64,000 nt of DNA from Nymphaea colorata (GCF_008831285.2 NC_045148.1:4404001-4468000); one strand, 5' to 3'; counted from the first letter of the stretch, positions 19,459-31,089 are shown. The notes: generated from the letters alone by a model not told the origin. Program-made: numbers and translations.

Positions 19459-22325
19459 GTCTTCGCTATACCCATGCACTTAGGGTCAGCCTAGGGCGAG
19501 CCTAGGCGTATTTCTGGTCTGAACCAAGGCCCACAGCGTGCAGGCTAAGGGGAGGACAAGTTAGGGTCGAGACACTAAGTCTCGAGTTTGAGTTGCTTGC
19601 GTTTCTTTGATTTTAGAGTGCGCATTTACTTTGGTATTCAATTCCGTTTTGGATTTTGATTTTGGTTTGGATCAATTGTTTGGATCCGCTTTTTAGTTCA
19701 GCACTATAAATATTTAGAATTCATTTGGATCTGTATGCAAAAATTGAGAAATAGAAGTCATTTGTGTGAATCGACTCTCTCTCTTCTCCTCTACTCGTGT
19801 TCTCTCCCTCTCACGCGCGTCTCCTCTCCAAGCCACGTTCTTCTTCCTCCATCTTACATTTGGGGATTTTCGATGCAACTTGCTGGAATTCCTCAAGCAA
19901 CAGCAGCTAAACCCGACGGTATTCTTCTCTCTTAGCCTTGATTTCTTCTTCTCTTCTTCCCTAATCACTCAGCCGAAGGGTTAGCCAAATGAAGAGCTTC
20001 CAAGCGTCCGGCGCAAGGTGCTTCTTCCCACGGATTTGTTCCCCACGTCTTCATCAACGATAGAAGTGCAGCCTCCACGTCTCCACCCTTGAAGGTTAGA
20101 GGCCTCTTCGTACCGGGAAGACTTCACACATCTAGGCGACTAGACGAGTGAAGTATCCATTCCAGATTTGGGCTCTTAGAGGTAAGCGTCCATAACTTGA
20201 TCGTAGGGGCGTGCAACGGCGTTGAGAGAGTTTAGGGAAGAGTTCGGCCAAGGGAGTTCTTGCTGGAATCACAGCCAGCAAGATAGCCTTTTCTCACGGT
20301 GGAAATAGTCCTTAAACTTGATTTTACGAGTCACGCACCTTCATCTTGTTATTGTCGTTTGATTCAATGAGTCTCGTTCGATTGTTTGAGTTCATTTGAG
20401 TTTGGAAAGTCCAGATTTAGCCACTGCCTTGTCCTTCCTCTTGCTGGTCGAAATCAAAAGGAAAAATAGAAAAGAAGGGCGAGAAAAATCAGAAAGAAAA
20501 CAAAAGAAGAAAAGAAAAAGAAAAAGAAAGATGCCCGATTGAAAAATTAAAGCAAAAGTAAGAATCGGCAAGAGGGATAGGCCAGTTCTGGAAATTGGCC
20601 GGAATTGTCCAATTCCGGCCACTGCTGCATTGTCTCCGGCACCACTCCAGCCAGGGCAGCAAGTGTTCGAGTTATCCGTTTGTGCATTTGGGAGATTCCG
20701 GCCTCAATTGGGGAAAATCCGGCCACATTTGGGGAAAAGCACTCTTGCGACGTCATATTTGGGGATTCCGCATTTGTCTCACCCAAATCGGTAAGTGATT
20801 GCTTGACTTGGGCCTTTCGCCATCTCCACCACACATCTGCACACGTGGCATGATCTGGAGCACTTGAGAGAGAACCTTGGAGTGAAATCCTCCACATCCC
20901 TAGCTTGTAGCTAGTGGATCTCATTTGGTAGGGACGAGCTCTCTTTTGAGAGATCTTCTCCTATTTCGTAGGTGGCTGCTCATCTCGTGGACTGCCACCA
21001 CCTCCTCCTTTTTAGCTAGGATATTGCCCAGCCACACACCTCATCAGCCAGCTTGCCACCTCACCTGGACACCTCACCAAGATCCCTAGCCTCTCTCCTA
21101 CGTATTAGGGAGATAGCCCTTCTAGAACGCCACCTCGTCTAGAATCTTGGAGGACGATTCCCTTAAGGAATATCCTCCACATTCTTAGCCAACTCTTTCT
21201 CTACCCAATTACCCCAGGCTCACCCGAACTTACCTAGTTACCACCTGCATTTTCCATTCCCATTTCTCATTTACCCTAAACCGAGCTACTCAAACCTACC
21301 CTAGCTACTTTGTAGGAACCCTCGTTTGAGACCCTTCCCTACACTCGGTCAACCTAAGACTTGAACCATAGGACCTACTTAGCCTACTCTACCTATGACC
21401 TAGCTTACTGGCCGAACCCAACTCGGGCCCACCTGGTCCGAGCCCACTCAGTCCAAGTCCTGCACTTAGTTGGTTTCAACCTTAGCACCAAGGAAGACCG
21501 CGGTACTTCTGGCCGCATCCTTGAAGTCCTTGGAACCGGCGGGCCTTGTTCCAGCATTTTCCGGCGACCTCCGGCCACCGCCGGCCACCTCTGCTCTTTT
21601 TCCGGCGACTCTCCGGCGTAAATTCCAGAAAGTCCCCAAGACAACCAGCAAGGCGTTGAAGTGCTCCTAGGCGATTCCGGCGAGGAGATCCTCCTTCACG
21701 CATCTCTTGGAGCGGCTTGCCTTTACACCGGCGTCTTCTTTTTGGGAGTTCCAGCCCAACACCAGCCATTTTCTTTCGTGTTGCTGATAGTCCTCGAGTG
21801 TGGAATCTCACCTCGAGGCTTGTGACTGCTTAGCCAAGCTAGCCTTGGCCGGTACACTCTACTCCTCTCTTTAGACACGCGAGAGGTAGCACTTTATTTC
21901 TGCATTTTGCTTTCAGCCCGACCTTGAGGTCGTAGTTGTGCATAGAGGGACCTCCGCGGCACTGCGCCAAGGACACGACCTCGTGCCAACACTAGCCTCC
22001 TACGGGTGGGTGTGGTTTGTGCGTTTAGGCATGGTTTGCGTGGTTTTCTTGAGTGAGTTTGAGTGATTTTTACATATGTATCGCTTCCGCTTGTATTAGC
22101 CTCACAGCTTCTAGATTTGTGTAGTAGGTTTTGCTTGGATTTGGGTTTAGCCATTCTTGTATTCCGCTACCTATTTGGGATTTTCAAGTCGGGGTCCTGT
22201 CCGACTGGGTAGTATCTCTGTATTTAATTTGTCTAGGAAAGTCTTCTGGTTGGTCCAAGGTGATCGTGGGGGTAGGCACGGCCGTTGGTTTCAGACTTTG
22301 GTCGGCCACGGGCAAGACCCTACCA
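19155..22325 (+). repeat. 3' LTR
   Basis: 3,171 bp from tgatatgggtcaacc to gaccctacca, about 99% identical to the 5' LTR. The first 304 bp encode the end of gag-pol, stop codon included. Confidence 0.95.
19705..19712 (+). promoter_or_regulatory. TATA box of 3' LTR
   Basis: TATAAATA at the position matching the 5' LTR box. It could drive read-out transcription into the flanking older LTR. Confidence 0.5.
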
Positions 22326-22330
22326 GAACC
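22326..22330. repeat. Target site duplication GAACC, right copy
   Basis: Directly follows the terminal CA of the 3' LTR and matches 10,989-10,993. Confidence 0.95.
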
Positions 22331-22337
22331 CTACTGG

Positions 22338-22348
22338 CGAAAGGGGCA
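22338..22348 (+). other. Polypurine-like tract of older element
   Basis: cgaaaggggca directly before tgatactg, the inferred start of the older LTR. If real, this LTR is the 3' LTR of an older element. Confidence 0.45.
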
Positions 22349-22510
22349 TGATACTGTCCTACCTGACACCACGTTGAGGCAAGCCAATAGTTTGGCCTAT
22401 TGCAGCCAGGCGCGTCGAACACGGCCAGCAGCAGTGAGGGAGTTAGTCGCCGAAGGCATTGAGGTGCTTAGGGACGCTAACACGATGGGCGTAAAAGTGG
22501 GTGCGTGAGT
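22349..22510 (+). pseudogene. Coding tail at the start of the older LTR
   Basis: From the LTR start, in the same phase as in the young LTR (t then GAT), the frame stays open for 53 codons and ends at TGA (22,506-22,508). The content (DTVLPD... SQARRTRPAAV... DANTMG) shares spaced Arg, Ala and MG residues with the young tail. It is shorter than the ~100-codon young tail and detached from its polyprotein. Confidence 0.45.
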
Positions 22511-22947
22511 TGGGTCTTGTGATGAGATGGCTGCAGCAGGCTCAGGGTCGAAGGAGATTAGTGTTAAGGCAAGGCAGTGATGGATGAACAACATCCAACC
22601 GAGGCTAAGCAGGGAAGATAGGAAGATGAAGACAGACCTAGACCTGGTTTAGACCAAGTCAGCCTGAGTGTGGCGACCGATCCCAAGCATCGTGAGGCAG
22701 CCCAGGCGAACCTAGGCAAGTTTCCCAACTGTACCCAATAGCCTCACCCATGTGGGGGCCAGCCGAGAAGCAGGTCATGATCGGAAGAGTCTGGGTGGAA
22801 CCCAGACATGTGGCATCGGACCTAACCAGTCCGAGTGATTTGGAGCAACTGAGACAGACACATCTCTATTTTACTTTTATGCTTTCTGCTTTGGTTTGTG
22901 TTTCGTATCAGTTCGGGACTTTAAAAGAACTAGGACACTTATGAGAC

Positions 22948-22955
22948 TATTTAAA
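22948..22955 (+). promoter_or_regulatory. TATA-like box in older LTR
   Basis: tatttaaa about 600 bp into the LTR, followed ~65-85 bp later by a ctctctctctc tract, as in the young LTR. Confidence 0.4.
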
Positions 22956-25380
22956 CTTTGTTATTTGGGGGAAACTCTAAACATTGATTATGTTAATGAA
23001 GAACTAAGTTTGGTTCACTCGTCTCTCTCTCTCCCGACCGGCGGTGCTGGAAAACTCCATTGAAACCAATAGCTTGTTCTTCTTTTTCTCCCTCGAATCT
23101 ATCTTCTCTTTCCCTCTCACTCGGGTGAAGGACTTATGGATTGAAGATCTCAGTGGGACAGCTTCCAGCTTCATCTCACGTATCTCCAGCCCATGGTAAC
23201 CCCGACCAACAAGTTCTATGTTGATTCACGGTGCATTATCCCTCATCCCAAAGGAGTTTAGAGGCCGGGATCATCAGGACGAGGATGCCCGTGGTTCTGG
23301 TGGCATCGTTCGGTGTAGCAAGACAATCGATGGTTCTGGGGATCAAGTCAAGTATCTGACCTTCTCCTCGGTGCTTCCCTCCTATAGTTGTCTTACATTT
23401 AACCAAGGTTGAAGGACAAGGAATCGACTTCTTCATCCATCACATCGTCGGGTGTGGCACCGAATCTTCTTGGTTGGAAAAGCTTTCTAGACTGGATTCT
23501 TTTGTCCGACCACCTTCATATATTTCAGATTCTTCGTGGGACAATGAGACTTGGAGAAACCAGCCACACCGTCGGCTGATTTGAGACTGCATTTCACCAT
23601 TGGACGGACTGTTTTTGGGCCGCAAGTTAGGCAGCAGCTTGAGGGCAGATCTACGGCAATCCAAGGCTGAACACGAGCCAGCATACATCCAGTTTGAGTC
23701 ACCCTGGTTTTAGGAGAATTTCGGCCAAGTCTGAACCAGATAGGAGGCCAAAGAAAGAGAGAAGGGTGTGCAGCCGGAAGTTGAGGTCTCAGCGAATGCA
23801 TAGGAGTAAAATTGCTGGAATCAGTCACCGGCAGCGGTCCCCCCAAATCACATCGGATTTCTGGGACCTGGTGGCAATTTCAAGTTTGCCCTTCCCTAAT
23901 TTAATATTGCATTAATTGAGTTTGACTTAGCTTGCCCTTTTTGGTAATTTCATGGGAGAGTGCGTGTGAAGGTTGGAAACCCTAGCCGCCGGTGCTTAGC
24001 TACCGCCTTGCTGCCTCCAACTATTTCGGGCAGGATGGTGTCCTTGTCATCCACATTACAAGCGGTTGCCTCCCCCTTTCCACGTGGCACCCTGCGAGAA
24101 TAGGAGCTCAAAAAGGTAAGTGAGTGGGGCAGAACCCTTGGAGGAGTTAGGAGGACGTGCGCCCACTAAGGCAATCAGCCTAGGCGAGAAACAAGGAGGA
24201 CCACGTCAAGGCAGCCCACATCCACACGATCTACACATGCAAGGAAAGGAACTTCTACCACATCTACCACCTCACAAGGGAAGTCCAGTTGAACCAAAAA
24301 GGAAGGCACCCCCCGGTCCACCTCAAACCCTAACCGAGCCAAAAGAGGAAGGTCCACCTGGTGCAATTGAAGGAGTAACCGCCGCACTCCCTTGTCCTCT
24401 CGCACCAACCGTTCCGACATTGCCTCAAGGATAGCAACTAGGGTTGACATGTTACTCTTCTGCTTCTCCCTCATTCGGACATGACCCTTACTTGGAATGA
24501 AACCTACCTTGGACGGTCATGAACACTCCCGCAAAAGCAAGGAGATCATCATCCATTTGGGAAGAACCGTGCAAGGGGACCTTGACGAATCTTCCACCGC
24601 ACGTGGGTGTACCCTTGAAGGAACCGCATCCGCCAAGCGACACTGGTGACAACCTCCCCCACTTCTTACATCAAATCGGGTTCATATACCATCTGGTGAC
24701 TCACCTCTATATCATCGAACTCTATCTCTCGCTGTTTGGCTAGAACATGATACGCTTTCTACTTGGTGATAGCGAGGAATGGTGAGTGGTCTTGACCATC
24801 TCGGCTAGGTACTGCCAGCTTGGCGGACAAAGCAGCTGCAATACTGAGGAGCAGCCTAGGCTGCCGGTTATCTCCCTCAGTCACTTTGCTGTTTTAATGC
24901 TGGGTTAGCCCCAGTAGGTGAGCACTTAACCCCCTATATCAGTGAGGAGGGCGATTATTTGCTTTATTCCAGCCTTGAGTCAACGCAACCGACCACAGCT
25001 CCTTTAAGGCACAAGTGCCGAGAACACAACCACAAGTTGCCATGACCACTTATGAGATTGGGAATGGTTTGGCCGATTAGGCATGAATGACAGGATGAAT
25101 GGAATGGTTTGAATGAATGTTGAGTGAGCTGAGTTGTAATTTGTATCGCTCGTGTTTTGTAAGGCCTCACATCTCTCGTAGTCTCTTATAGTACGCTGTG
25201 ATTTGGGGTGGGAAAACCATTCTTGTATCCACTACGTAGGGAACTTTATGCATGGGTTGTTGTCTGGCTGGGCTTTACTATTGTAATTAACTTGCTTTCG
25301 GTTTTACTGACGGCTGTCTCAAGTGGTCTTGGGGTTAGGATCGACGCTCGGGCAGCGATTTTGTCGACACCGGGGTTAGA

Positions 25381-25392
25381 TCCTATCAGGGC
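25381..25392 (+). other. Degenerate primer-site-like sequence
   Basis: tcctatcagggc matches 9 of 12 bases of the young primer site tggtatcagagc and lies just after the old LTR end. If it is a primer site, the old LTR was a 5' LTR, which conflicts with the purine tract upstream. Confidence 0.3.
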
Positions 25393-25644
25393 ACCGACCC
25401 CTCAACATATGGATGCTGCGAAGTTAAGCATGGGACAGTTGGTAGTATTGAATGGAAAGGATTCAAATGCGGCGCCTTTGGAGGGAACAAATATTACTAG
25501 ATGGGGGTCGAGCAGCAATGTCAGGCTGCGCCTAGCGGTTGCAGGCCGAGGGAGCGTGTCAGATAACGGTTATGTAGCCAGATGGCTTGCGGGTAGATGT
25601 GCCCATGGCCAACAGTTGGCTTGCGCGGCAGCGGTTGTGGGACT
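25393..25644. other. Spacer between two facing LTR ends
   Basis: About 250 bp of mixed, GC-richer sequence. Its open frame (part of a 167-codon frame from 25,208) begins inside the LTR, so I do not call it a gene. It may be leftover internal sequence of the old element. Confidence 0.4.
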
Positions 25645-26225
25645 AATAGGACCGGACCTGGCGTCGACCAAACCGCTGCCAAATACCAATCCTTTTCCCA
25701 AGATCTCTTGAGACAGCCATAGAGAAAACCAAAGACAATAAGTTTTACAAGAAGGATACCTAGCTGGACAGCAACCCCAATGCAAAATTTCCATAGGTAG
25801 TGGATACAAGAGAGGTTAACCCACCCAACTTTCAATCCTACTACAAGAACTAGGAGGCGCATGAGGCTAGTAAAAGCGTGATCGATACAAAGATGCACTC
25901 AACTCACTCAAGCACTCATCCACAACAAACCATCTTATCATACACGCCTATACGGCCAAACTGCACCCAAATGCCCGTAGGTAGGTCTAGCAACCCACGA
26001 TTGTGTCCGTGGCACTCGTGCCTTGGAGGAGTCGTGGTCAGTTACGAAGGCCGAAGGCCGGGTTCAAAGCAAGTGCACCCTTCCCCGCTGCTATAGGAGG
26101 TTTGGTTCTCACCTATCGGGGGTAGCCCGACGTCCAAACCAGCGAAGGAGACTGAGGATGATCACCAGCAGCAAGGCTGCTCCCCGGTATTGCAGCAGCT
26201 CTTCAATGTCCAGCCACGGTTACTA
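25645..26225 (-). repeat. Inverted 3' portion of a related LTR
   Basis: Read on the minus strand it repeats the end of the older LTR in order: gctgcaata..ggagcagcct, tagcccc..taggtgag, aaggcacgagtgcc, ttgagtgagttgagt, tttgtatcgatcacgc, cttgtatccactacctatgg, atggctgtctcaag, and gcagcgg.ttggtcgac. The forward partner is about 24,815-25,395. The two LTR ends face each other across ~250 bp. Confidence 0.8.
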
Positions 26226-26234
26226 CAATAAATT

Positions 26235-26545
26235 ATTAAACCTACTTAAGATCCTAAAAAAACACTAAATTGATTTCAAAAGAAACCTTCAAAATACCCA
26301 CATTATTTTCCAAAGTTTTTCAAATGATATTTGCAAATATTTCTTGATTCAAAAATCTCCTAAATCAAAATGGTTTATTCTCCCAAATGAAACTTCAAAA
26401 TTTTGTCATCCAAAAGTATTTAAAACATCAAATCTTCAACATTATTTTCAATTTAAGATGAAAAAAGATGTTTATGTAAAAATGAAATGCATTAAAAATA
26501 AACATAGCCCTTGAAATTATTACCCCTAGTAAAGGCACTAAAAAT
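26235..26545 (-). repeat. AT-rich dispersed repeat, copy 1 (inverted)
   Basis: On the minus strand it reads cagggctatgtt-like text, aatgcatttcattttt, aacatcttttttcat, gaagatttgatgtttt, accattttgattta, aaatatttgcaaatatcatt, and atcaatttagt. The same order is found at 27,890-28,175 and 63,730-64,000 on the plus strand. Probably part of a decayed LTR element; family unknown. Confidence 0.7.
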
Positions 26546-27809
26546 GTTCAAAATTTTATTTTTTTGAACCAGTAAAAAACAAAAAAAAAAAACAAATTTT
26601 GATATGCAAACAGTAGCATAGCAAATACTTGAATAAAAAATGTTGATGTTTGGTGTCGATCATCCGGTAGAAAACCAGTAAAACTTTGAAGCATGTGTTG
26701 GCTGAAAACTATGAAAAGCAAGTGGTTTCTCAGTGGCTCCATTGGTTGAATTTATCACAAAGCGTCTAAGAGCATATTGGTGTTTCATAAATTGTGAGTT
26801 TTAATCAGTTTTTTAATATTACATGACTTAACAAATATTCAGAGTTAATAGTATGCAATGTAGTTGTCTTCACTTATTTAATTATGACATTCTTATTGTT
26901 CACAAAGCTCATCAAGCTTTCTAGTATACTGCCGTGCCTTTTTCTAAGATGGATGGTAAGTGGCATGGGTTAGAATATCTTCGAGACCAAAATTGATTTA
27001 TTTTAGCTCAGGTGGAGTAGGCTTCTAATGTTTGCTTCCAGATTACTATTTGTTGGATGGGTTATTAAACAGTTGATGGGATGTTAATGTGCCAGTGGTG
27101 AATTTGGCTGGTTGCTCCAGAGAGTGTGATGGTTTCAGCAGGTGCTGAATGGAGTTCAAGCATGTCCATACCTCTTGCTTGATGGTTGACTCATGTCTCT
27201 TGTTATCGGATGCACTGGGATTGAAGGCATTCCTTGTTGAGGGTGAGCTTATTAATAGGGTCAATATTTTCACAAATTTCATGTGATTTCTGTCATTTTC
27301 AAGTCATGAACTTTTCAAAATTCATAGATCCACATAATGGGCTTTGCTAAAAGTTCATGAGCGACATGAGTCTATTTGTAACTCCGTTTTTTGAGAAATC
27401 AATACCTTGATTGTTTGATTATCTTTGACTAATGCTTTAGACAATTCTCGGGGTGATCCTTCATGAAAGAGGAGCAATCAAAATTTTAACAACACAAAAT
27501 TAAATCAAACAGGACGCTAAACACAATGAAGCTTCAACGGATGAATTAACTACATTAAGTGTAACCTTGTTACATGTGGCATCAGTGCCTAGATTTGTTG
27601 GATTTTTTATATAACCAAATAGTTGACTTATTGGATTGATATCTTCGAAATGGCTAAGTTCTCAACATTGATACGAATTTTCCATGCATGTATTTTTTCA
27701 TGTTACTAGACTTATTTCTCATATTTATAGACTTATTGTCATGTTCTTTCTTTTTTGCAGAATTTCAAGCTTTACTTGAGGTTGTGCTTGCATCCCAAAA
27801 AATATTTGA
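26546..27809. other. No gene recognised
   Basis: AT-rich unique-looking sequence. A 78-codon minus-strand frame at 27,046-27,282 is unrecognised and has no supporting context. Confidence 0.45.
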
Positions 27810-28175
27810 TTTTTAGAGTACTCCAAAAAAATGAGGTTTTATTTTGAAATGAGAAAAAAATAGACTCATCCGATGGTATGAAGATTGACCGTTCCTGGCG
27901 CCTTTAATGGAGGTAACCGATCCAAGGGCTATGTTCATTCTTGATGCATTTCGTTTTAGCTTAAACATTTTTTTCATTTTAAATGTGGTGTGGTGTTTGA
28001 GAAAATATTAATTATTTGATATTTCAAATTTTTGAGAAAGTTTTGTAGAATCATTTGAGAGTGTAAAACATTTTGATTTGAAGAATCTTTACAAATATCA
28101 TTTGGAAACCGTTGAAGATTGTTTTTGAAGTCGATTTAGTATCCTCTTAAGAAATTAAGTAGGTTTGCGACTTTG
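27810..28175 (+). repeat. AT-rich dispersed repeat, copy 2
   Basis: Matches 63,625-64,000 in the same orientation: ggttttattttgaaatgaga, gaccgttcc, accgatccaagggctatg, ttgatgcatttc, taaacatttttttcatttta, gtgtaaaacattttg, and tttacaaatatcatttgg. Confidence 0.78.
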
Positions 28176-29550
28176 CTCTAATTCGGTTGCTACCTAGGTA
28201 GAACTCCATCTCATCTTGCTTATGTTTTTTAAGAGATGTGCTTATAATCATTCGTGATTTCACAAGTGAATGTGAATCTATGAATGCATTGACCTTACAT
28301 GATTAGAAGTAAATCACTCATTCATACCATAACATTTATCTAAAATCATTCCTACCATTACAAGCATTTAAGTTTCTCTTTTTATTTATAAAATTGTCAT
28401 TATGAAAAGGAATTTTTTTTTGAAAATGGATTGGAGTTGTAGACCATCACACATGATTTCAATATTGGATCATTACTTGATTTTTGCTCTTTGTGAAGTC
28501 AGCAAATAGAAAGCTAAAATCTTGGATCTTGGGAGAAAAATATCCCAAAGAATGAAAAAGAAGAAATACTTTAATCCGAGAAGAATAGAGAGAAAGAGAG
28601 AAAGTAAGAGATTTCTAAATTAAAGATTTTAAAAGAGAGGGAGATACGTATTTATATATATATATATATGTATGTATATATATATGCATATATATAAAAG
28701 CTTATGAAAAGAAAGTATTAACTCAAATGAAAATGAAGAGCAAGATCTTAGAAAGAGAGAGAGAGAGAACAAGGTTTTAGAGAGGGAGTATAGAGGAATA
28801 TATAAGTACGTATGTATATAAAAATTTATAAAAGAATATGTTGAATCATAGAGAGAGAAAGACAAAGAAAGATAGTCGTATAAATGTATACATATATGAC
28901 ATACATATACGTATATCAAAATATGTGACTTTGATTTTTTTATGAAGGCTGGAGAGGAACATGACCTCATGTGAGTGCCTAACCTAAGCCTCCAAGGCCT
29001 CATTAAAGAGGGTTCTTGCTTTCGAAATCTTTTAAAAACATGATTCTAAATAAAACCATGATTGTTTGTTACAAGAGAATATATTTCTTCCACTATTAAG
29101 TATGAAAGAAAATCAAGCAACGTAACAAAGCATTTATTGGAGTTCTTAATCGGGTGATTAAGAGAGAAACTAAACGCGATAATGATATAAAAATATATTT
29201 TAATATATACATATTCGTGAAGGGCTTTTTCGGGTTGGACAAATCCCAACCTTAAAAATCAACATAACAATGAAAAGATCTCAACCCACACTCATTCTTG
29301 CAATGCATTGGATTATTAATAAGAGAAAATTAATACATCATGCATAAGCATCATCTCAAACATAAATAATGAGTAAAATAATATAACAAGCATGTTCTTG
29401 AAAATAAATAAAAAAATGAAATTTATTTCGCTGTGCTCATACTCTCGGTGCACTCAAGATGTAGCTTTCGACTCCGGATAGAAAATCATTAGAGCTTTCT
29501 AACACAGCCATGGGGAGGTAGCAAGGGAAAACGAAAAATGAAAACAAAAT
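28176..29550. other. AT-rich region with GA and TA microsatellites, no gene
   Basis: Contains (TA)n near 28,655-28,692, GA-rich tracts near 28,590-28,610 and 28,757-28,768, and low-complexity frames on both strands. No protein is recognised. Confidence 0.5.
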
Positions 29551-29760
29551 GAGGACTACTTACCTCTAATACCTTCTCATGCTCTCTTGAAGAGTTGGAA
29601 CTTGAAAAAGAAGAAGAAGAAAAAAAAAAGAGAAATGGAGAAGAAGAGAAAAATAAAACTCTAAATCTTCAAGTGAATAAGCATTAGAGATCCAAAGGTT
29701 AGCTCATGCCTAAGAGAGAAGATTGTAAGAGTATTTATAAAAAGTTTTGGTGTCAAAACT
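29551..29760 (-). promoter_or_regulatory. Promoter-and-leader-like segment, possibly of a decayed LTR
   Basis: On the minus strand a TATA-like tttataaatac (29,732-29,743) is followed by ~170 bp of pyrimidine-rich leader and then attagaggtaagtag, a good splice donor. The layout resembles an LTR promoter with a spliced leader, or the promoter of a lost gene. No coding exon follows. Confidence 0.3.
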
Positions 29761-30359
29761 CAATTTTTTTTTTAATTTAACAAGATTTTTATGCGAATTC
29801 TCAATATTTTTGAATGATTTTTAATTTTTTTAAATAGATTTTGATCAAGTGGGATTAGCCACTAGCCTTGCAAATAACCCTTTGGGGTGCGGGCAAGGCT
29901 AATGCCAACTCAATAGGGCCAAAACAGCCCTATCCCCAAGGCCGCCCAAAAAGGGCAGTTTTTGACCAAGAATAGGGCTTGTGCTCCGCGTGCGCCTTGT
30001 CTTGGCGTGCCTATTCTTAACAAAGAGGGTAAAATGCCCCCCTTATTGTCTCGTCTAGACCAATAAGGGGCAGATTTCGCTTCCCTAGCCTCCCAAGGGG
30101 CCGTTCATAAAATAATAATAATAAAAAAACATAAAAATCATATTTTAAATATATTTTTAAAAGGGGTAAAAATGGTCTTTTTTTTTGCAAATGGAGCAGA
30201 TCCGTTTTGAATGATTTTGGGCTCATTTTAGATTTAGATTGGGTTCAATTAATAGCCGACATGTTCTAATGAGTGTTTTAAGCTCAAAAACACATTTTTG
30301 GAGCGAGAACGAGACATATAATAAAGGGAAGGTCTGTGCGTGTGCATGTGGCGCTCAAT
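29761..30359. other. No gene recognised; GC-richer block
   Basis: A GC-richer block (about 29,860-30,110) with repeated ccctat and ggcaaggcta motifs lies in AT-rich DNA. A 69-codon minus-strand frame at 30,017-30,226 is unrecognised. Confidence 0.4.
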
Positions 30360-30640
30360 AGCATCAAATTTTGTTGTTTGATCTCGGCTTTGATTTGAGT
30401 TTGAAATTCTCAATTTGGATCTAAACTTGGGTTTTGAATCTAATTTGGATCCGAGAGATGGATTTAGAATCTGAATCCCACGTTTAAAGTTGGGTCTTGA
30501 ATTTGAATTTTGTGTTTGGGTTCGGACATGGATTTAGAAATTCATTTTGGATTGAATAGTCACGTACTTGTTTTGGATCTAGGATTGGGTTTAGGGTCTA
30601 AAGATTTAAATTCAAATAACTTTGAACTTTGTTTGGGTGA
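30360..30640. repeat. Degenerate low-complexity repeat (ttggat / ttgaatt)
   Basis: Short variants of tttggatct, tttgaatct and gggttt follow one another at irregular spacing. It looks like an old simple repeat. Confidence 0.4.
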
Positions 30641-31089
30641 AAATAAAATGCAGTCTTTTGAAAAAATTTGGGGTGATAAGAAGTTGTTGCATAATCTGGG
30701 GACCAAAGTTTCACTGGTAACTCAATTATTGACTACATCATGATCTTTTAAAATTTGGAAGCAATGGAACGGTTGGATCTCTGCAGTCATCTGCTAGTGA
30801 ACCTAGCCAAGGCATAGTTTGTCTAGGTGACAAAGATGTGGTGAAGCAAGAGGTCAATCTTCACTTTGTGGATGGTCTCGGGGTTTGAGGTGTACCTAAA
30901 ACTAATAGATGATTTCAATGTAGATCTTTGTCTATCAATGTATGTATTTATGACAACTTTTGTAGAGCTTTTGGCTCTTTATATGATTTTGCATACTTCG
31001 TGGGATGATTACACACTTTTTTTTAAAATTTTGAATGTAAAATTTTGGTCTTCATATTTTTTTTTCTATTCTATTTGAATTGCTAGTAG
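30641..31089. other. No gene recognised
   Basis: AT-rich; two frames of about 70-77 codons are unrecognised. Confidence 0.4.

Larger units (their letters stand above)
10994..22325 (+). mobile_element. Complete young Ty3/gypsy LTR retrotransposon with long LTRs
   Basis: An 11.3-kb element in the order 5' LTR, initiator-Met tRNA primer site, one gag-pol frame, purine tract, 3' LTR, with TG...CA ends and a GAACC duplication. Pol order is protease, RT, RNase H, integrase, then a chromodomain-like segment, as in Ty3/gypsy (Metaviridae) chromoviruses. The LTRs differ by about 34 substitutions, mostly transitions, plus three small indels over ~3.17 kb (counted by eye), so insertion was recent. The RT text (SSPVLLVKKKD, FFDDILVYS) reads more like Reina/Galadriel-type chromoviruses than Tekay or CRM, but the LTRs are far longer than usual for Reina. 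Lineage is therefore tentative. Confidence 0.97.
22349..25380 (+). repeat. LTR of an older, diverged relative
   Basis: About 3.03 kb with the same layout as the young LTR: TGATA start, coding tail, gcccaggcgaacctaggcaag (compare gggcgagcctaggcg), TATA-like tatttaaa near 22,948, a ctctctctctcccg tract, a U5 with tgtatcgctcgtgttttgta and ttcttgtatccactacgtag (compare tgtatcgcttccgcttgta and ttcttgtattccgctaccta), and taattaacttgc near the end. Divergence is high and the body cannot be aligned continuously by eye. It is probably the remnant of an old copy into whose end the young element inserted. Confidence 0.72.

Noticed and set aside
25208-25711. 167-codon frame across the old LTR end
   Set aside because: It starts inside LTR sequence and crosses the LTR/spacer border; no recognisable protein.
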